In this document: in pieces, positions 1 to 5,715 of the stretch
How positions within the stretch are numbered: position 1 is the first letter of the stretch
Layout: each line of letters opens with the position of its first letter
NCBI GenBank assembly: GCA_031283025.1
Contig: JAITCP010000004.1
Coordinates: forward strand, 1 to 6,123
DNA: 6,123 nucleotides
From: Spirochaetaceae bacterium
Lineage (GTDB): Bacteria > Spirochaetota > Spirochaetia > Treponematales > Breznakiellaceae
Direction of reading: 5' to 3'
Program-made: the position numbers and the translations under genes
Notes under the pieces: generated by a model
What the model saw: only the letters and a program-made list of their open reading frames with translations
What the model was told of the DNA's origin: nothing
Databases searched by the model: none

Positions 1-138
1 GGAACTGTTACCATGAAGTCTCTTGACAGTTATGTGTCGGAAATAGTCAGCGAACTTTCAAACGGCCGCCAGAACCCCACAACAATTACACCTAACGGCT
101 ATGTCAATTTTATCCTTGCGGAATCGGAGAAAAAGTAG
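1..138 (+). CDS. C-terminal end of a probable caspase-like (peptidase C14) protein, 5' truncated
   Basis: Frame 1 is open from the first base to a TAG at 136-138 and gives 45 residues, with the rest of the gene outside the window. The segment GTVTMKSLDSYVSEIVSEL followed by a GRQNPT stretch and a closing NFILAE resembles the end of bacterial caspase-fold proteins. In those, a DGxVT-x-x-EL-x-x-YV helix precedes a short 'G-Q-x-P' segment and a final hydrophobic strand. The catalytic His and Cys would lie upstream and cannot be checked here. The gene converges on the sugar-transport operon and is probably unrelated to it. The family call rests on this short tail only; the reading frame itself is more secure, because it agrees with codon structure and has a clean stop. 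Confidence 0.55.
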   Translation, partial: GTVTMKSLDSYVSEIVSELSNGRQNPTTITPNGYVNFILAESEKK

Positions 139-182
139 AGGCGGAGCGCAAGTGACGGAGGCCGCATAAACAGTGCTATCAC

Positions 183-229
183 CCTATTGGTAATATGCTT
201 TACAGTATGTAAAGTATGTTGCCGGAGGG
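183..229 (+). other. Long strand-specific RNA hairpin downstream of the caspase-like gene
   Basis: Arms 183-204 and 208-229 pair around a GTA loop: 21 of 22 positions pair, with one A-A mismatch (186/226). Six of the pairs are G-U (185/227, 187/225, 188/224, 191/221, 194/218, 197/215). These hold only in plus-strand RNA; in minus-strand RNA they become A-C mismatches. The structure therefore fits the 3' untranslated region of the plus-strand gene ending at 138. No T-run follows, so it is not a standard intrinsic terminator. It could protect the mRNA 3' end or be part of a small RNA. Confidence 0.5.
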
Positions 230-253
230 CAGGCCCCGCCGCCCATATGCAGT

Positions 254-282
254 AAAACTGAAAAAGCGTCCGCTTTTTCAGT
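254..282 (-). terminator. Probable terminator of the sugar-transport operon
   Basis: A perfect 12-base inverted repeat (257-268 and 271-282, effectively an 11-base stem with a 4-base loop) lies about 120 bases past the permease stop codon. Read on the minus strand, the stem is followed by TTTTACT, a short U-tract that fits an intrinsic terminator. On the plus strand the stem is followed by TGCTATTTG, which is weaker, but the hairpin could still act on both converging transcripts. Confidence 0.55.
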
Positions 283-330
283 GCTATTTGCCATGAGCGC
301 GCTTCCCCCAGCATTAGACAACTTATTCCC

Positions 331-360
331 CTTTGTGTTCTCCGTGTTCCTCCGTGTGAA
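331..360. repeat. Short CCGTG-type dispersed repeat candidate
   Basis: The stretch contains two near-tandem copies of TCCGTGT (341-347 and 351-357), preceded by a related TTTGTGT. On the other strand it reads as CACGGAGGAACACGGAG. From memory, similar 'cacggagg-acacggag' strings occur between genes in many unrelated bacteria, but this was not searched. It lies between the permease gene and the presumed terminator and encodes nothing recognisable. The rest of 139-399, outside this repeat and the two hairpins, shows no gene I can support. Confidence 0.35.
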
Positions 361-399
361 ATATCTCAGGTAAAATCCATAGGGCGGGGTTCGTTATTC

Positions 400-1581
400 T
401 TATTTACCGCTCCTTCTTTTAGAATAAAGATCAAACGCAACCGCCGCCAGAAGTACAAAACCCTTGATTGCCTGCTGCCAGTCGGTACTGACTCCCAATA
501 TGGACATTCCGTTGTTCAAAACACCGATAAAAAGGCCGCCGACTACTGCCCCGATAATGGTGCCGATACCGCCGGAAACCGCTGAACCGCCCACATAACA
601 GGCGGCAATAGCATCCATTTCAAAACCCTGGCCTGCTTTCGGCGTTGCCGCGTTAAGGCGGGCCGCAAAAACTACCGCCGCAATTGATGCAAGAACCGCC
701 ATATTTGTGTAAATCCAGAACATTACCCACTCGGTTTTAACCCCTGAAAGTTTTGCCGCTTTTGCGTTCCCCCCCATAGCATAAATATGACGGCCCTGTA
801 CCGTCTTTGCCGCTATAAACTGATACCCTATAACAAGAAACCCCAGGAGTACCAGGATATTCGGGAATCCCCTGTACAGGGCAAACACAACGGTAAAAGC
901 CATCAGCACTACAGCAATAGCCGTTAATTTAACTATCCAGATACCTTTGGGCAGCAAATCAAAATTGTACGCAATTTGTTTTTTACGTTTAACAATCTCG
1001 TTAATGATGATGAACGCTACAATCACCAGTCCTATAACAATAGAAAACAAATGAAGTGATATATTGCCGATTTCAAGACCGCCCAGAGGATCGGAAATAT
1101 ACCCCGAAGAAATTACCTGAAATTCCTTGGGAAACGGCGCTTTGGTCTGCCCCTGCAAGATCGCCTGCCCCAGTCCCCGGAACACCAACATACCCGCTAA
1201 AGTCGCGATAAAGGGGGGGACGTTTACAAAAGCAATCCAAAACCCCTGCCACATACCAATAACCGCCCCCATAAGCAGAGCGACAAACATGGTAAGGAAG
1301 GGATTCATATGCATATCCACGATCATTACCCCGCACACCGCGCCCACAAAACAGATAATGGAACCTACAGAAAGGTCAACATTGCCGGTAAGGGTACAAA
1401 GCAACATTCCCACCGCAAGAATAAGCACATAGCTGTTCTGCAATACCAGGTTTGTCAGATTAACCGGCTTAAAGAAAATACCGTTTGTCAAAATACCAAA
1501 AAAGATCATCGCTACCGCCAGCGCGATGACCATGCCGTATTGCCGTGAATTTTTTTTCAAAAGTTCCAACAAAGTATTCAT
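400..1581 (-). CDS. mmsB: Sugar ABC transporter permease, multiple-monosaccharide (MmsB/GguB/XylH) type
   Basis: This is the integral membrane channel of the importer, 393 residues, which is normal for the family. Hydrophobic segments run through the whole length; the family typically has about ten membrane spans. Recognisable motifs are GNVDLSVGS (residues 66-74), the cytoplasmic-loop motif YAMGGNAKAAKLSG (267-280) that contacts the ATPase, and LNAATPKAGQGFEMDAIAA near residues 310-327. Overall the sequence tracks GguB/MmsB more closely than XylH. The ATG at 1581 is chosen because AGGAGG sits 4 bases upstream; the in-frame TTG at 1614 lies inside a hairpin and has no ribosome site. It is the last gene of the operon, 133 bases after the ATPase gene with three inverted repeats between them. 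Two runs of seven G/C bases (769-775 and 1213-1219) lie inside the gene. Sugar specificity cannot be read from the permease. Confidence 0.93.
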   Translation of the reverse strand: MNTLLELLKKNSRQYGMVIALAVAMIFFGILTNGIFFKPVNLTNLVLQNSYVLILAVGMLLCTLTGNVDLSVGSIICFVGAVCGVMIVDMHMNPFLTMFVALLMGAVIGMWQGFWIAFVNVPPFIATLAGMLVFRGLGQAILQGQTKAPFPKEFQVISSGYISDPLGGLEIGNISLHLFSIVIGLVIVAFIIINEIVKRKKQIAYNFDLLPKGIWIVKLTAIAVVLMAFTVVFALYRGFPNILVLLGFLVIGYQFIAAKTVQGRHIYAMGGNAKAAKLSGVKTEWVMFWIYTNMAVLASIAAVVFAARLNAATPKAGQGFEMDAIAACYVGGSAVSGGIGTIIGAVVGGLFIGVLNNGMSILGVSTDWQQAIKGFVLLAAVAFDLYSKRRSGK

Positions 1582-1585
1582 CGTC

Positions 1586-1591
1586 CCTCCT
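1586..1591 (-). promoter_or_regulatory. Ribosome binding site that fixes the permease start
   Basis: The minus strand reads AGGAGG followed by GACG and then ATG. This strong Shine-Dalgarno site supports the start at 1581 over the longer TTG-initiated reading from 1614. It lies just 3' of the last of three hairpins, so it should be free of that structure. Confidence 0.85.
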
Positions 1592-1604
1592 GTATATGCA
1601 ATAG

Positions 1605-1639
1605 ACTTGTTCAAGAACCCGGTTGGTTCTTGAACAAGT
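1605..1639 (-). repeat. Inverted repeat C between ATPase and permease genes
   Basis: Arms 1605-1619 and 1625-1639 are a perfect 15-base inverted repeat with a 5-base loop. In the mRNA it is the last of three hairpins before the permease ribosome site. Its arm GGTTCTTGAACAAGT matches the arm of inverted repeat A (1677-1708) at 12 of 15 positions, so the two look like diverged copies of one unit. No U-tract follows, so it is not an obvious terminator. Confidence 0.75.
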
Positions 1640-1642
1640 TAA

Positions 1643-1663
1643 GCAAAATACGGTGTATTTTGC
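1643..1663 (-). repeat. Inverted repeat B between ATPase and permease genes
   Basis: Arms GCAAAATAC (1643-1651) and GTATTTTGC (1655-1663) are a perfect 9-base inverted repeat with a GGT loop. It is the middle of three hairpins and unlike the other two in sequence. Confidence 0.65.
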
Positions 1664-1676
1664 AGTTTTAATAGGA

Positions 1677-1708
1677 AGTTGTTCAAAAACTGAAGTTTTT
1701 GAACAACT
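1677..1708 (-). repeat. Inverted repeat A directly after the ATPase gene
   Basis: Arms AGTTGTTCAAAAACT (1677-1691) and its exact complement (1694-1708) form a 15-base perfect repeat with only 2 bases between them, realistically a 14-base stem with a 4-base loop. It begins 6 bases past the ATPase stop codon. It could slow 3'-to-5' mRNA decay or partly stop transcription, lowering permease expression. Read on the minus strand, the stem is followed by TCCTATT, not a clear U-tract. Confidence 0.75.
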
Positions 1709-1714
1709 CTAATT

Positions 1715-3262
1715 CTAATTGGACAGAATATGACGCATAATTTCTTCCTGGGTTGCTGTCTTTCCTTCCAGTTCAGATGTAATACGCCCCTCACTCATCA
1801 CATAAATCCGGTCGCTCATGCCGATAATTTCCGGCATTTCACTGGAAATAAATAAACAGGCTATACCCTGAGCAGCTAAATCATTAATGATCATATAAAT
1901 TTCATGCTTTGCGCCCACGTCAATACCTCGGGTCGGTTCGTCCAGAATAAGAATCCGCGGATCGGAAAAAAGCCATTTTGCCAATACAACTTTTTGCTGG
2001 TTGCCGCCGGAAAGATTCCCCGCAAGCTGCAGAATTGACGGTGTTTTTGTATTTAATTTTTTACGGTAATCCTCCGCCGCTAAAATTTCCTCATGTTCAT
2101 TGATAACGTTGCCTTTGGCGATTTTTTTAAGATTTGCCAGGGTAGTATTTTCTTTTACAGTTTCGATCAGCACAAGCCCGTATTCCTTTCGATCCTCGGT
2201 CATATAGGCAAGGCCCTGTTCAATTGCTTTTGGAATCGAGCTCAGATTCACTTCCTGGTTGTTAATCAGGGTTGTACCGCTGATATTATCACCGTAATAT
2301 TTGCCAAAAATACTGGTGGCCAATTCCGTGCGGCCCGCGCCGACCAGGCCCGCCAACCCCACCACTTCCCCGGAGCGGACGGTAATGTTTACATTGTCAA
2401 GTTTTTTCCGTTCCGGATTGTCGGGGTTGTAGACCGTCCAGTTCTTAACCTCAAATATCACTTCGCCGATGGGGGTATTCCGTTTGGGGAAACGGTCGGT
2501 GATTTCCCTGCCCACCATTCCTTTGATGATCCTCTCCTCGCTGACGGAAGCCGTGCCGCCGGACTGCCTGTCTACCTGTAAAGTTTCAATGGTTTTGCCG
2601 TCCCTCAAAATAGTGATGTTGTCCGCCACGGCGGCTACCTCGTTTAATTTGTGGGATATCAATACCGATGAGATGTTATGCTGGTCCCGCAATTCCCGTA
2701 AAATTTGCAGCAAATGCTCACTGTCTTTTTCGTTAAGCGCCGACGTAGGTTCGTCCAGTATCAGAATTCTGGCATCCTTGGCAAGTGCTTTGGCTATTTC
2801 CACTAATTGCTGCTTACCCACCCCCAATTTGTTTACCGGCATATTAGGATTCTCATCCAAGCCCAATTTCCGCATATAAATAAGCGCGTCTTCGCGCGTT
2901 TTGTCCCAATTAATAATGTTATATTTTGCCCGTTCATCACCTATAAAAATATTTTCCGCTATAGAAAGATAGGGACTAAGGGCCAGTTCCTGATGAATAA
3001 TCACGATACCGGCTTTTTCACTTTGTTTAATGTCGGCAAACGCACAGGATTTTCCTTCAAAGATAATGTCGCCCTCATAAGCGCCGTAGGGATATACTCC
3101 GGACAGCACCTTCACCAATGTAGACTTACCCGCGCCGTTTTCTCCTACCAGGGCGTGTATTTCACGCTGCTTAACCAGGAGGTTAACGTTATCCAGAGCC
3201 TTTACTCCAGGAAATGTCTTGATAATATTTTTCATTTCAAGCAATGCGGCTGGACCGGACAT
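1715..3262 (-). CDS. mmsA: Sugar ABC transporter ATPase with two ATP-binding domains (MmsA/GguA/XylG type)
   Basis: This is the cytoplasmic engine of the importer: 515 residues, two ABC domains in one chain, the normal length for the family (XylG is about 513). In domain 1, Walker A is GENGAGKST (40-48), the Q-loop is Q91, the signature is LGVGKQQ (146-152, degenerate), Walker B is ILILDEPT (166-173) and the switch histidine is H204. Domain 2 has a Walker A-like GLVGAGRTE with R in place of the lysine, a good LSGGNQQKVVLAKWL signature, ILILDEPTRGIDVGAK, and SSE where the switch histidine would be. This split between a degenerate and an intact set of motifs is usual for monosaccharide importers. 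The ATG at 3262 is chosen because AAGGAG lies 5 bases upstream; a longer reading from 3337 adds 25 residues that overlap a hairpin and do not resemble the family. It lies 87 bases after the binding-protein gene. Confidence 0.95.
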   Translation of the reverse strand: MSGPAALLEMKNIIKTFPGVKALDNVNLLVKQREIHALVGENGAGKSTLVKVLSGVYPYGAYEGDIIFEGKSCAFADIKQSEKAGIVIIHQELALSPYLSIAENIFIGDERAKYNIINWDKTREDALIYMRKLGLDENPNMPVNKLGVGKQQLVEIAKALAKDARILILDEPTSALNEKDSEHLLQILRELRDQHNISSVLISHKLNEVAAVADNITILRDGKTIETLQVDRQSGGTASVSEERIIKGMVGREITDRFPKRNTPIGEVIFEVKNWTVYNPDNPERKKLDNVNITVRSGEVVGLAGLVGAGRTELATSIFGKYYGDNISGTTLINNQEVNLSSIPKAIEQGLAYMTEDRKEYGLVLIETVKENTTLANLKKIAKGNVINEHEEILAAEDYRKKLNTKTPSILQLAGNLSGGNQQKVVLAKWLFSDPRILILDEPTRGIDVGAKHEIYMIINDLAAQGIACLFISSEMPEIIGMSDRIYVMSEGRITSELEGKTATQEEIMRHILSN

Positions 3263-3267
3263 AAACA

Positions 3268-3273
3268 CTCCTT
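3268..3273 (-). promoter_or_regulatory. Ribosome binding site that fixes the ATPase start
   Basis: The minus strand reads AAGGAG, then TGTTT, then ATG at 3262. The site selects the 515-residue form over the 540-residue reading. The protein then opens MSGPAALLEMKNIIKTFPGVKAL, which aligns with family N-termini. Confidence 0.85.
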
Positions 3274-3307
3274 TTTGCAATATGCAGCAGAAAACCAGGA
3301 TAACGGG

Positions 3308-3336
3308 CAGCAGCCGGCAAACACTGCCAGCCGCCA
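3308..3336 (-). other. Intercistronic hairpin between binding-protein and ATPase genes
   Basis: Arms 3308-3319 and 3325-3336 pair over 12 positions with a 5-base loop in minus-strand RNA. Four of the pairs are G-U and would be mismatches in plus-strand RNA, which fits a structure acting in the operon mRNA. It lies just after the binding-protein stop codon. Hairpins here are known in other binding-protein importers, where they keep the binding-protein mRNA more abundant than the downstream parts. That role is inferred here. No U-tract follows. Confidence 0.5.
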
Positions 3337-3349
3337 TCCGTTCTTTTAC

Positions 3350-4453
3350 TTACAGGCCAAGGTCCCTCGCTGTATGGTATCCTGTATCAATGACCGCCGC
3401 CATGAGGTTGTCTTTGGTAACAATAACAGAATCAAGCAGCAGAGACGGCACTATCTTGGCGCCGTTGTTGTAACTTGTGGTATCAAGACCGGTAATCGTC
3501 TTGCCTTGCAGAATATCGTCCACTAACGTTACCGTAGCGGCGCCCAGTGAACGGGTATCTTTCAAAACGGTCGCGTACTGCTCACCGGCAAGAATGGATT
3601 TACAGGAAGCGACGATACAGTCCTGGCCGCCTACCACCGGAAGAGGCTTGCCGGGAGTACTGCCGTAACCGACGGCTTTGCAGGCTTCGAGGCAGGACAG
3701 GCTAATGGGATCATAAGGCGACAGAATACCGTCAAGTACCACATTCCCTGAATAAAAAGCCGAAAGCAAATTTTCCATGCGCTTCTGGGCTTCTGCGGCA
3801 TCCCAGCGCAGGGTTCCGACTACGGTCCTCTCGATCTGGCCGGATGGAACTTTAAGCACTCCACTGTCCATATAGGGTTTCAGCTTATCCATCGCGCCTT
3901 GATAAAAGCCGACTGAATTGTTGTCATCGGGGGAACCGGCGAACAATTCGATGATAACCGGCTTTGCGGTTGTGGCCTGCGCCAGATTGAGTCCGGTAAT
4001 CAGGATGTCGCCCATTTGCCCCCCGACCTTGTAATTGTCAAAAGACACATAATAGTCAACATTGGGAGACTGCATTAGCAGCCGATCATACGAAATGACC
4101 GGTATTTTGGCCGCTTTGGCGTTTGCAAGCTGATTGGAAAGGGCCGATCCGTCAATAGACGCAATAACCAAAACTTTTACGCCCTTGGTTATCATGTCGT
4201 CAATCTGGCGGGATTGGGTGGGAATATCGTCATCTGAAAATTGCAAATCCACGACATAACCTAATTTTTCAAGGCCTTCCTTGACAGCCATGCCGTCTTT
4301 GTTCCAACGTTCCTCCGACCTGGTTGGCATCACCACGCCAATTAAACCTTTACCCGTCTGGCTGCCGGATTTTTTTCCCTGGCATCCGCCGACAAGCACC
4401 ATACCCGCCGCTACAAGCAAGGTCAATCCGAGGAAAGCGATTCTTTTACTCAT
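3350..4453 (-). CDS. chvE: ChvE-like sugar-binding lipoprotein of a multiple-monosaccharide ABC importer
   Basis: This 367-residue protein captures sugar outside the cytoplasmic membrane and delivers it to the permease. Residues 1-23 are a lipoprotein signal peptide (KR, a hydrophobic core, then VGG before C24, the likely lipidated cysteine). The mature part is a two-lobed periplasmic-binding fold. Segments typical of ChvE are PTRSEERWNKDG (43-54), SDDDIPTQSRQIDDMITKGVKVLVIASIDG (73-102), ISYDRL (120-125), YYVSFDNYKVG (134-144) and ELFAGSPDDNN (169-179), then LSPYDPIS, VVGGQD and GEQYATVLKDTR. These match ChvE more closely than XylF. ChvE itself binds several aldopyranoses (glucose, galactose, arabinose, xylose, fucose); the substrate here is not proven. 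The start has AAGGAG 6 bases upstream. It is the first transport gene behind a strong promoter and an operator-like palindrome. Confidence 0.92.
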   Translation of the reverse strand: MSKRIAFLGLTLLVAAGMVLVGGCQGKKSGSQTGKGLIGVVMPTRSEERWNKDGMAVKEGLEKLGYVVDLQFSDDDIPTQSRQIDDMITKGVKVLVIASIDGSALSNQLANAKAAKIPVISYDRLLMQSPNVDYYVSFDNYKVGGQMGDILITGLNLAQATTAKPVIIELFAGSPDDNNSVGFYQGAMDKLKPYMDSGVLKVPSGQIERTVVGTLRWDAAEAQKRMENLLSAFYSGNVVLDGILSPYDPISLSCLEACKAVGYGSTPGKPLPVVGGQDCIVASCKSILAGEQYATVLKDTRSLGAATVTLVDDILQGKTITGLDTTSYNNGAKIVPSLLLDSVIVTKDNLMAAVIDTGYHTARDLGL

Positions 4454-4476
4454 AATTATCTCCTTAAATTTGTTTT

Positions 4477-4494
4477 TGCGTTAACGTACACGCA
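4477..4494 (-). promoter_or_regulatory. Operator-like palindrome, probable LacI-family binding site
   Basis: The minus strand reads TGCGTGTACGTTAACGCA, an 18-base imperfect palindrome centred on CG (7 of 9 positions symmetric: TGCGT/ACGCA outside, ACGT at the centre). A central CG with even symmetry is typical of LacI-family operators. It begins about 7 bases after the -10 box, so it covers the expected transcription start and would block RNA polymerase. The neighbouring lacI-type gene is the obvious candidate to bind it. Confidence 0.6.
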
Positions 4495-4500
4495 TGATTT

Positions 4501-4529
4501 ACTATACCATAGCAATTTTACGTTGTCAA
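4501..4529 (-). promoter_or_regulatory. Sigma-70 type promoter of the transport operon
   Basis: On the minus strand the -35 box is TTGACA (4524-4529), a perfect consensus match. The spacer is 17 bases and the -10 box is TATAGT (4501-4506), one base from consensus. Transcription should begin near 4494, leaving an untranslated leader of about 40 bases. So strong a promoter suits a binding protein needed in large amounts and implies that repression matters. Confidence 0.85.
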
Positions 4530-4539
4530 CTAAATTTTT

Positions 4540-4589
4540 AACTTCAGGGAATCTCTAAAATCTTCAGTTTTCAGAGGTTCCCTGAAGTT
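4540..4589. repeat. 50-base palindrome spanning the end of the regulator gene
   Basis: Positions 4540-4556 pair with 4573-4589 over 17 positions (one G-T). After a single bulged base (4572), 4557-4560 pair with 4568-4571, leaving a 7-base loop. The lacI stop codon (4571-4573) and its last six or so codons lie in one arm. It ends just upstream of the operon's -35 box. No U-tract follows on the minus strand. It may end or stabilise the lacI message, or be an inserted repeat that supplied the end of the reading frame. Confidence 0.7.
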
Positions 4590-5614
4590 AAAGGCTGTGT
4601 GTTTTCCCGAATATACACATCCAGAGGTATTTCCCGCTTGGTTTCCACTGTCTGTTCCAGTACGACTGAACGGAACAGGGTTAACAGGGCTTCCCTGCCT
4701 TGTTCCTCGGGACGCTGGGAAATAATGGCACTGATACGGCCTTGAAGCAGCAACTGCCGGTTGGAAGGAATAAGATCGTAGCCTACCAACAGGAAAGTCT
4801 CGTTTTTTCTCCGTTGTTCCGCCGCCTCTGCCACTCGATGAGCCATACAGTTGGTAATAAAGATGCCGGAAAGATGCCGGTGTTCTCCCAGAAACTCTGC
4901 GATTTTTTCTACCGAAATATCACAACCATCGTAATCTGAATATTCCCGGACTATAACGGAAAAACCGTTTTCTTCCGCATAATTCAAAAAACCGTCCCGG
5001 CGGCGGGTAATGTGGTAGTCATCGCCGTGGGCATCCAGTACCGCTATTGGCATTGATACCGTACCGGCAAAAAGATGAAAGAGCCGTCCGGCAAGATAAC
5101 CGCCCTTAAAAGAGTCCTGCCCTATAACGCATAAGGGCTCGGTTCCCGGCATATCGGTATCAACAAAAACAAGAGGCATTTTTTCTGCGCATATTCTTTC
5201 GACAAAAGGCCGGGTACGCTTTTGCATGATGGGGGCGAATAACAGTCCTTCGGGTTTTTCGGCGCTTACCGTATCAGAAGCCTGTTCAAAAGCCGCAGGA
5301 TCATAGCGGTCAAATTCAATTATTTCAGTTTCAACACCCAGTGGTTTAATTTCACCGGCTGCCCGTTCAATGCCTGTAACGATCTGGCCCCAGTAACCGG
5401 CATCCTGATCCCGCCGGGGAATAAGCGCGCAAAAACGATAGGGCCGGTTACGTTTGAGCCGCCGGGCGATTGGGTTGGGGATGAATTGATATTGTTCGAT
5501 TATCGCCTCAATCTTCGCTCTTGTCGCCGTTGAAACCCGTCCCCGCTTGTGAAGCACCCGGTCAACAGTTCCGATAGAAACACCGGCAAGATCCGCTATT
5601 TCATGCACAGTCAT
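4571..5614 (-). CDS. LacI-family transcriptional regulator, probable repressor of the sugar importer
   Basis: This 347-residue cytoplasmic DNA-binding protein has a typical LacI-family length. Residues 3-22 (VHEIADLAGVSIGTVDRVLH) form the helix-turn-helix, with D18 where many members have Ser, followed by KRGRVS. The hinge helix is NPIARRLKR (47-55). From residue 60 onward is a sugar-binding type effector domain: CALIPRRDQDAGYWGQIVTGIERA, then VFVDTDMP, GQDSFKGGYLAGRL and, towards the end, LVGYDLIPSNRQLLLQGRISAIISQRPEEQG. It precedes the transport genes on the same strand, 117 bases from the next start, so it most likely represses them and responds to their substrate. The ATG at 5614 fits the family N-terminus; an in-frame TAA lies a few codons upstream. 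No Shine-Dalgarno site precedes it. Its last codons lie in a palindrome. Which sugar releases it is unknown. Confidence 0.92.
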   Translation of the reverse strand: MTVHEIADLAGVSIGTVDRVLHKRGRVSTATRAKIEAIIEQYQFIPNPIARRLKRNRPYRFCALIPRRDQDAGYWGQIVTGIERAAGEIKPLGVETEIIEFDRYDPAAFEQASDTVSAEKPEGLLFAPIMQKRTRPFVERICAEKMPLVFVDTDMPGTEPLCVIGQDSFKGGYLAGRLFHLFAGTVSMPIAVLDAHGDDYHITRRRDGFLNYAEENGFSVIVREYSDYDGCDISVEKIAEFLGEHRHLSGIFITNCMAHRVAEAAEQRRKNETFLLVGYDLIPSNRQLLLQGRISAIISQRPEEQGREALLTLFRSVVLEQTVETKREIPLDVYIRENTQPLTSGNL

Positions 5615-5621
5615 GCTTGGT

Positions 5622-5650
5622 ATTATAGTAATATCAGCTTATGTGTCCAA
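5622..5650 (-). promoter_or_regulatory. Promoter of the LacI-family gene, giving a probably leaderless mRNA
   Basis: On the minus strand a perfect TATAAT (5622-5627) lies 17 bases downstream of TTGGAC (5645-5650), a weak -35 match. Only 7 bases (ACCAAGC) separate the -10 box from the ATG at 5614, so transcription should begin at or next to the start codon, with no ribosome binding site. The operator-like palindrome of the transport promoter does not recur here, so self-repression through the same site is not supported. Confidence 0.6.
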
Positions 5651-5715
5651 GAGACAAGATGCATTTGGGTATATGCTTTTATTCAGCTGAGGTATGCAGT
5701 TAGGAAACCGAGCCC

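Noticed and set aside
171..287. Nine-base direct repeat CAGTGCTAT at 171-179 and 279-287, possible target duplication
   Set aside because: No terminal inverted repeats or transposase are seen between the copies, and a nine-base match over this distance can arise by chance or from the local hairpins.
1582..1614. TTG-initiated start of the permease
   Set aside because: It lies in a hairpin arm without a ribosome site, and the ATG at 1581 has AGGAGG. The extra residues would encode the Shine-Dalgarno itself.
3263..3337. 25-residue N-terminal extension of the ATPase
   Set aside because: A strong ribosome site fixes the start at 3262. The extension overlaps a hairpin and is not family-like.
2807..3526. 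239-residue plus-strand open frame
   Set aside because: It lies opposite the ATPase and binding-protein genes. The composition is that of an antisense frame, and no ribosome site or domain is evident.
400..4453. Naming the transporter xylFGH
   Set aside because: It is related and of the same size, but the binding protein and permease match ChvE and GguB segments better, so xylose specificity is not assumed.
5640..5715. Terminator after the PUR gene
   Set aside because: Only very short pairings (GCAT/ATGC around 5660-5676) are visible, so no terminator can be supported.
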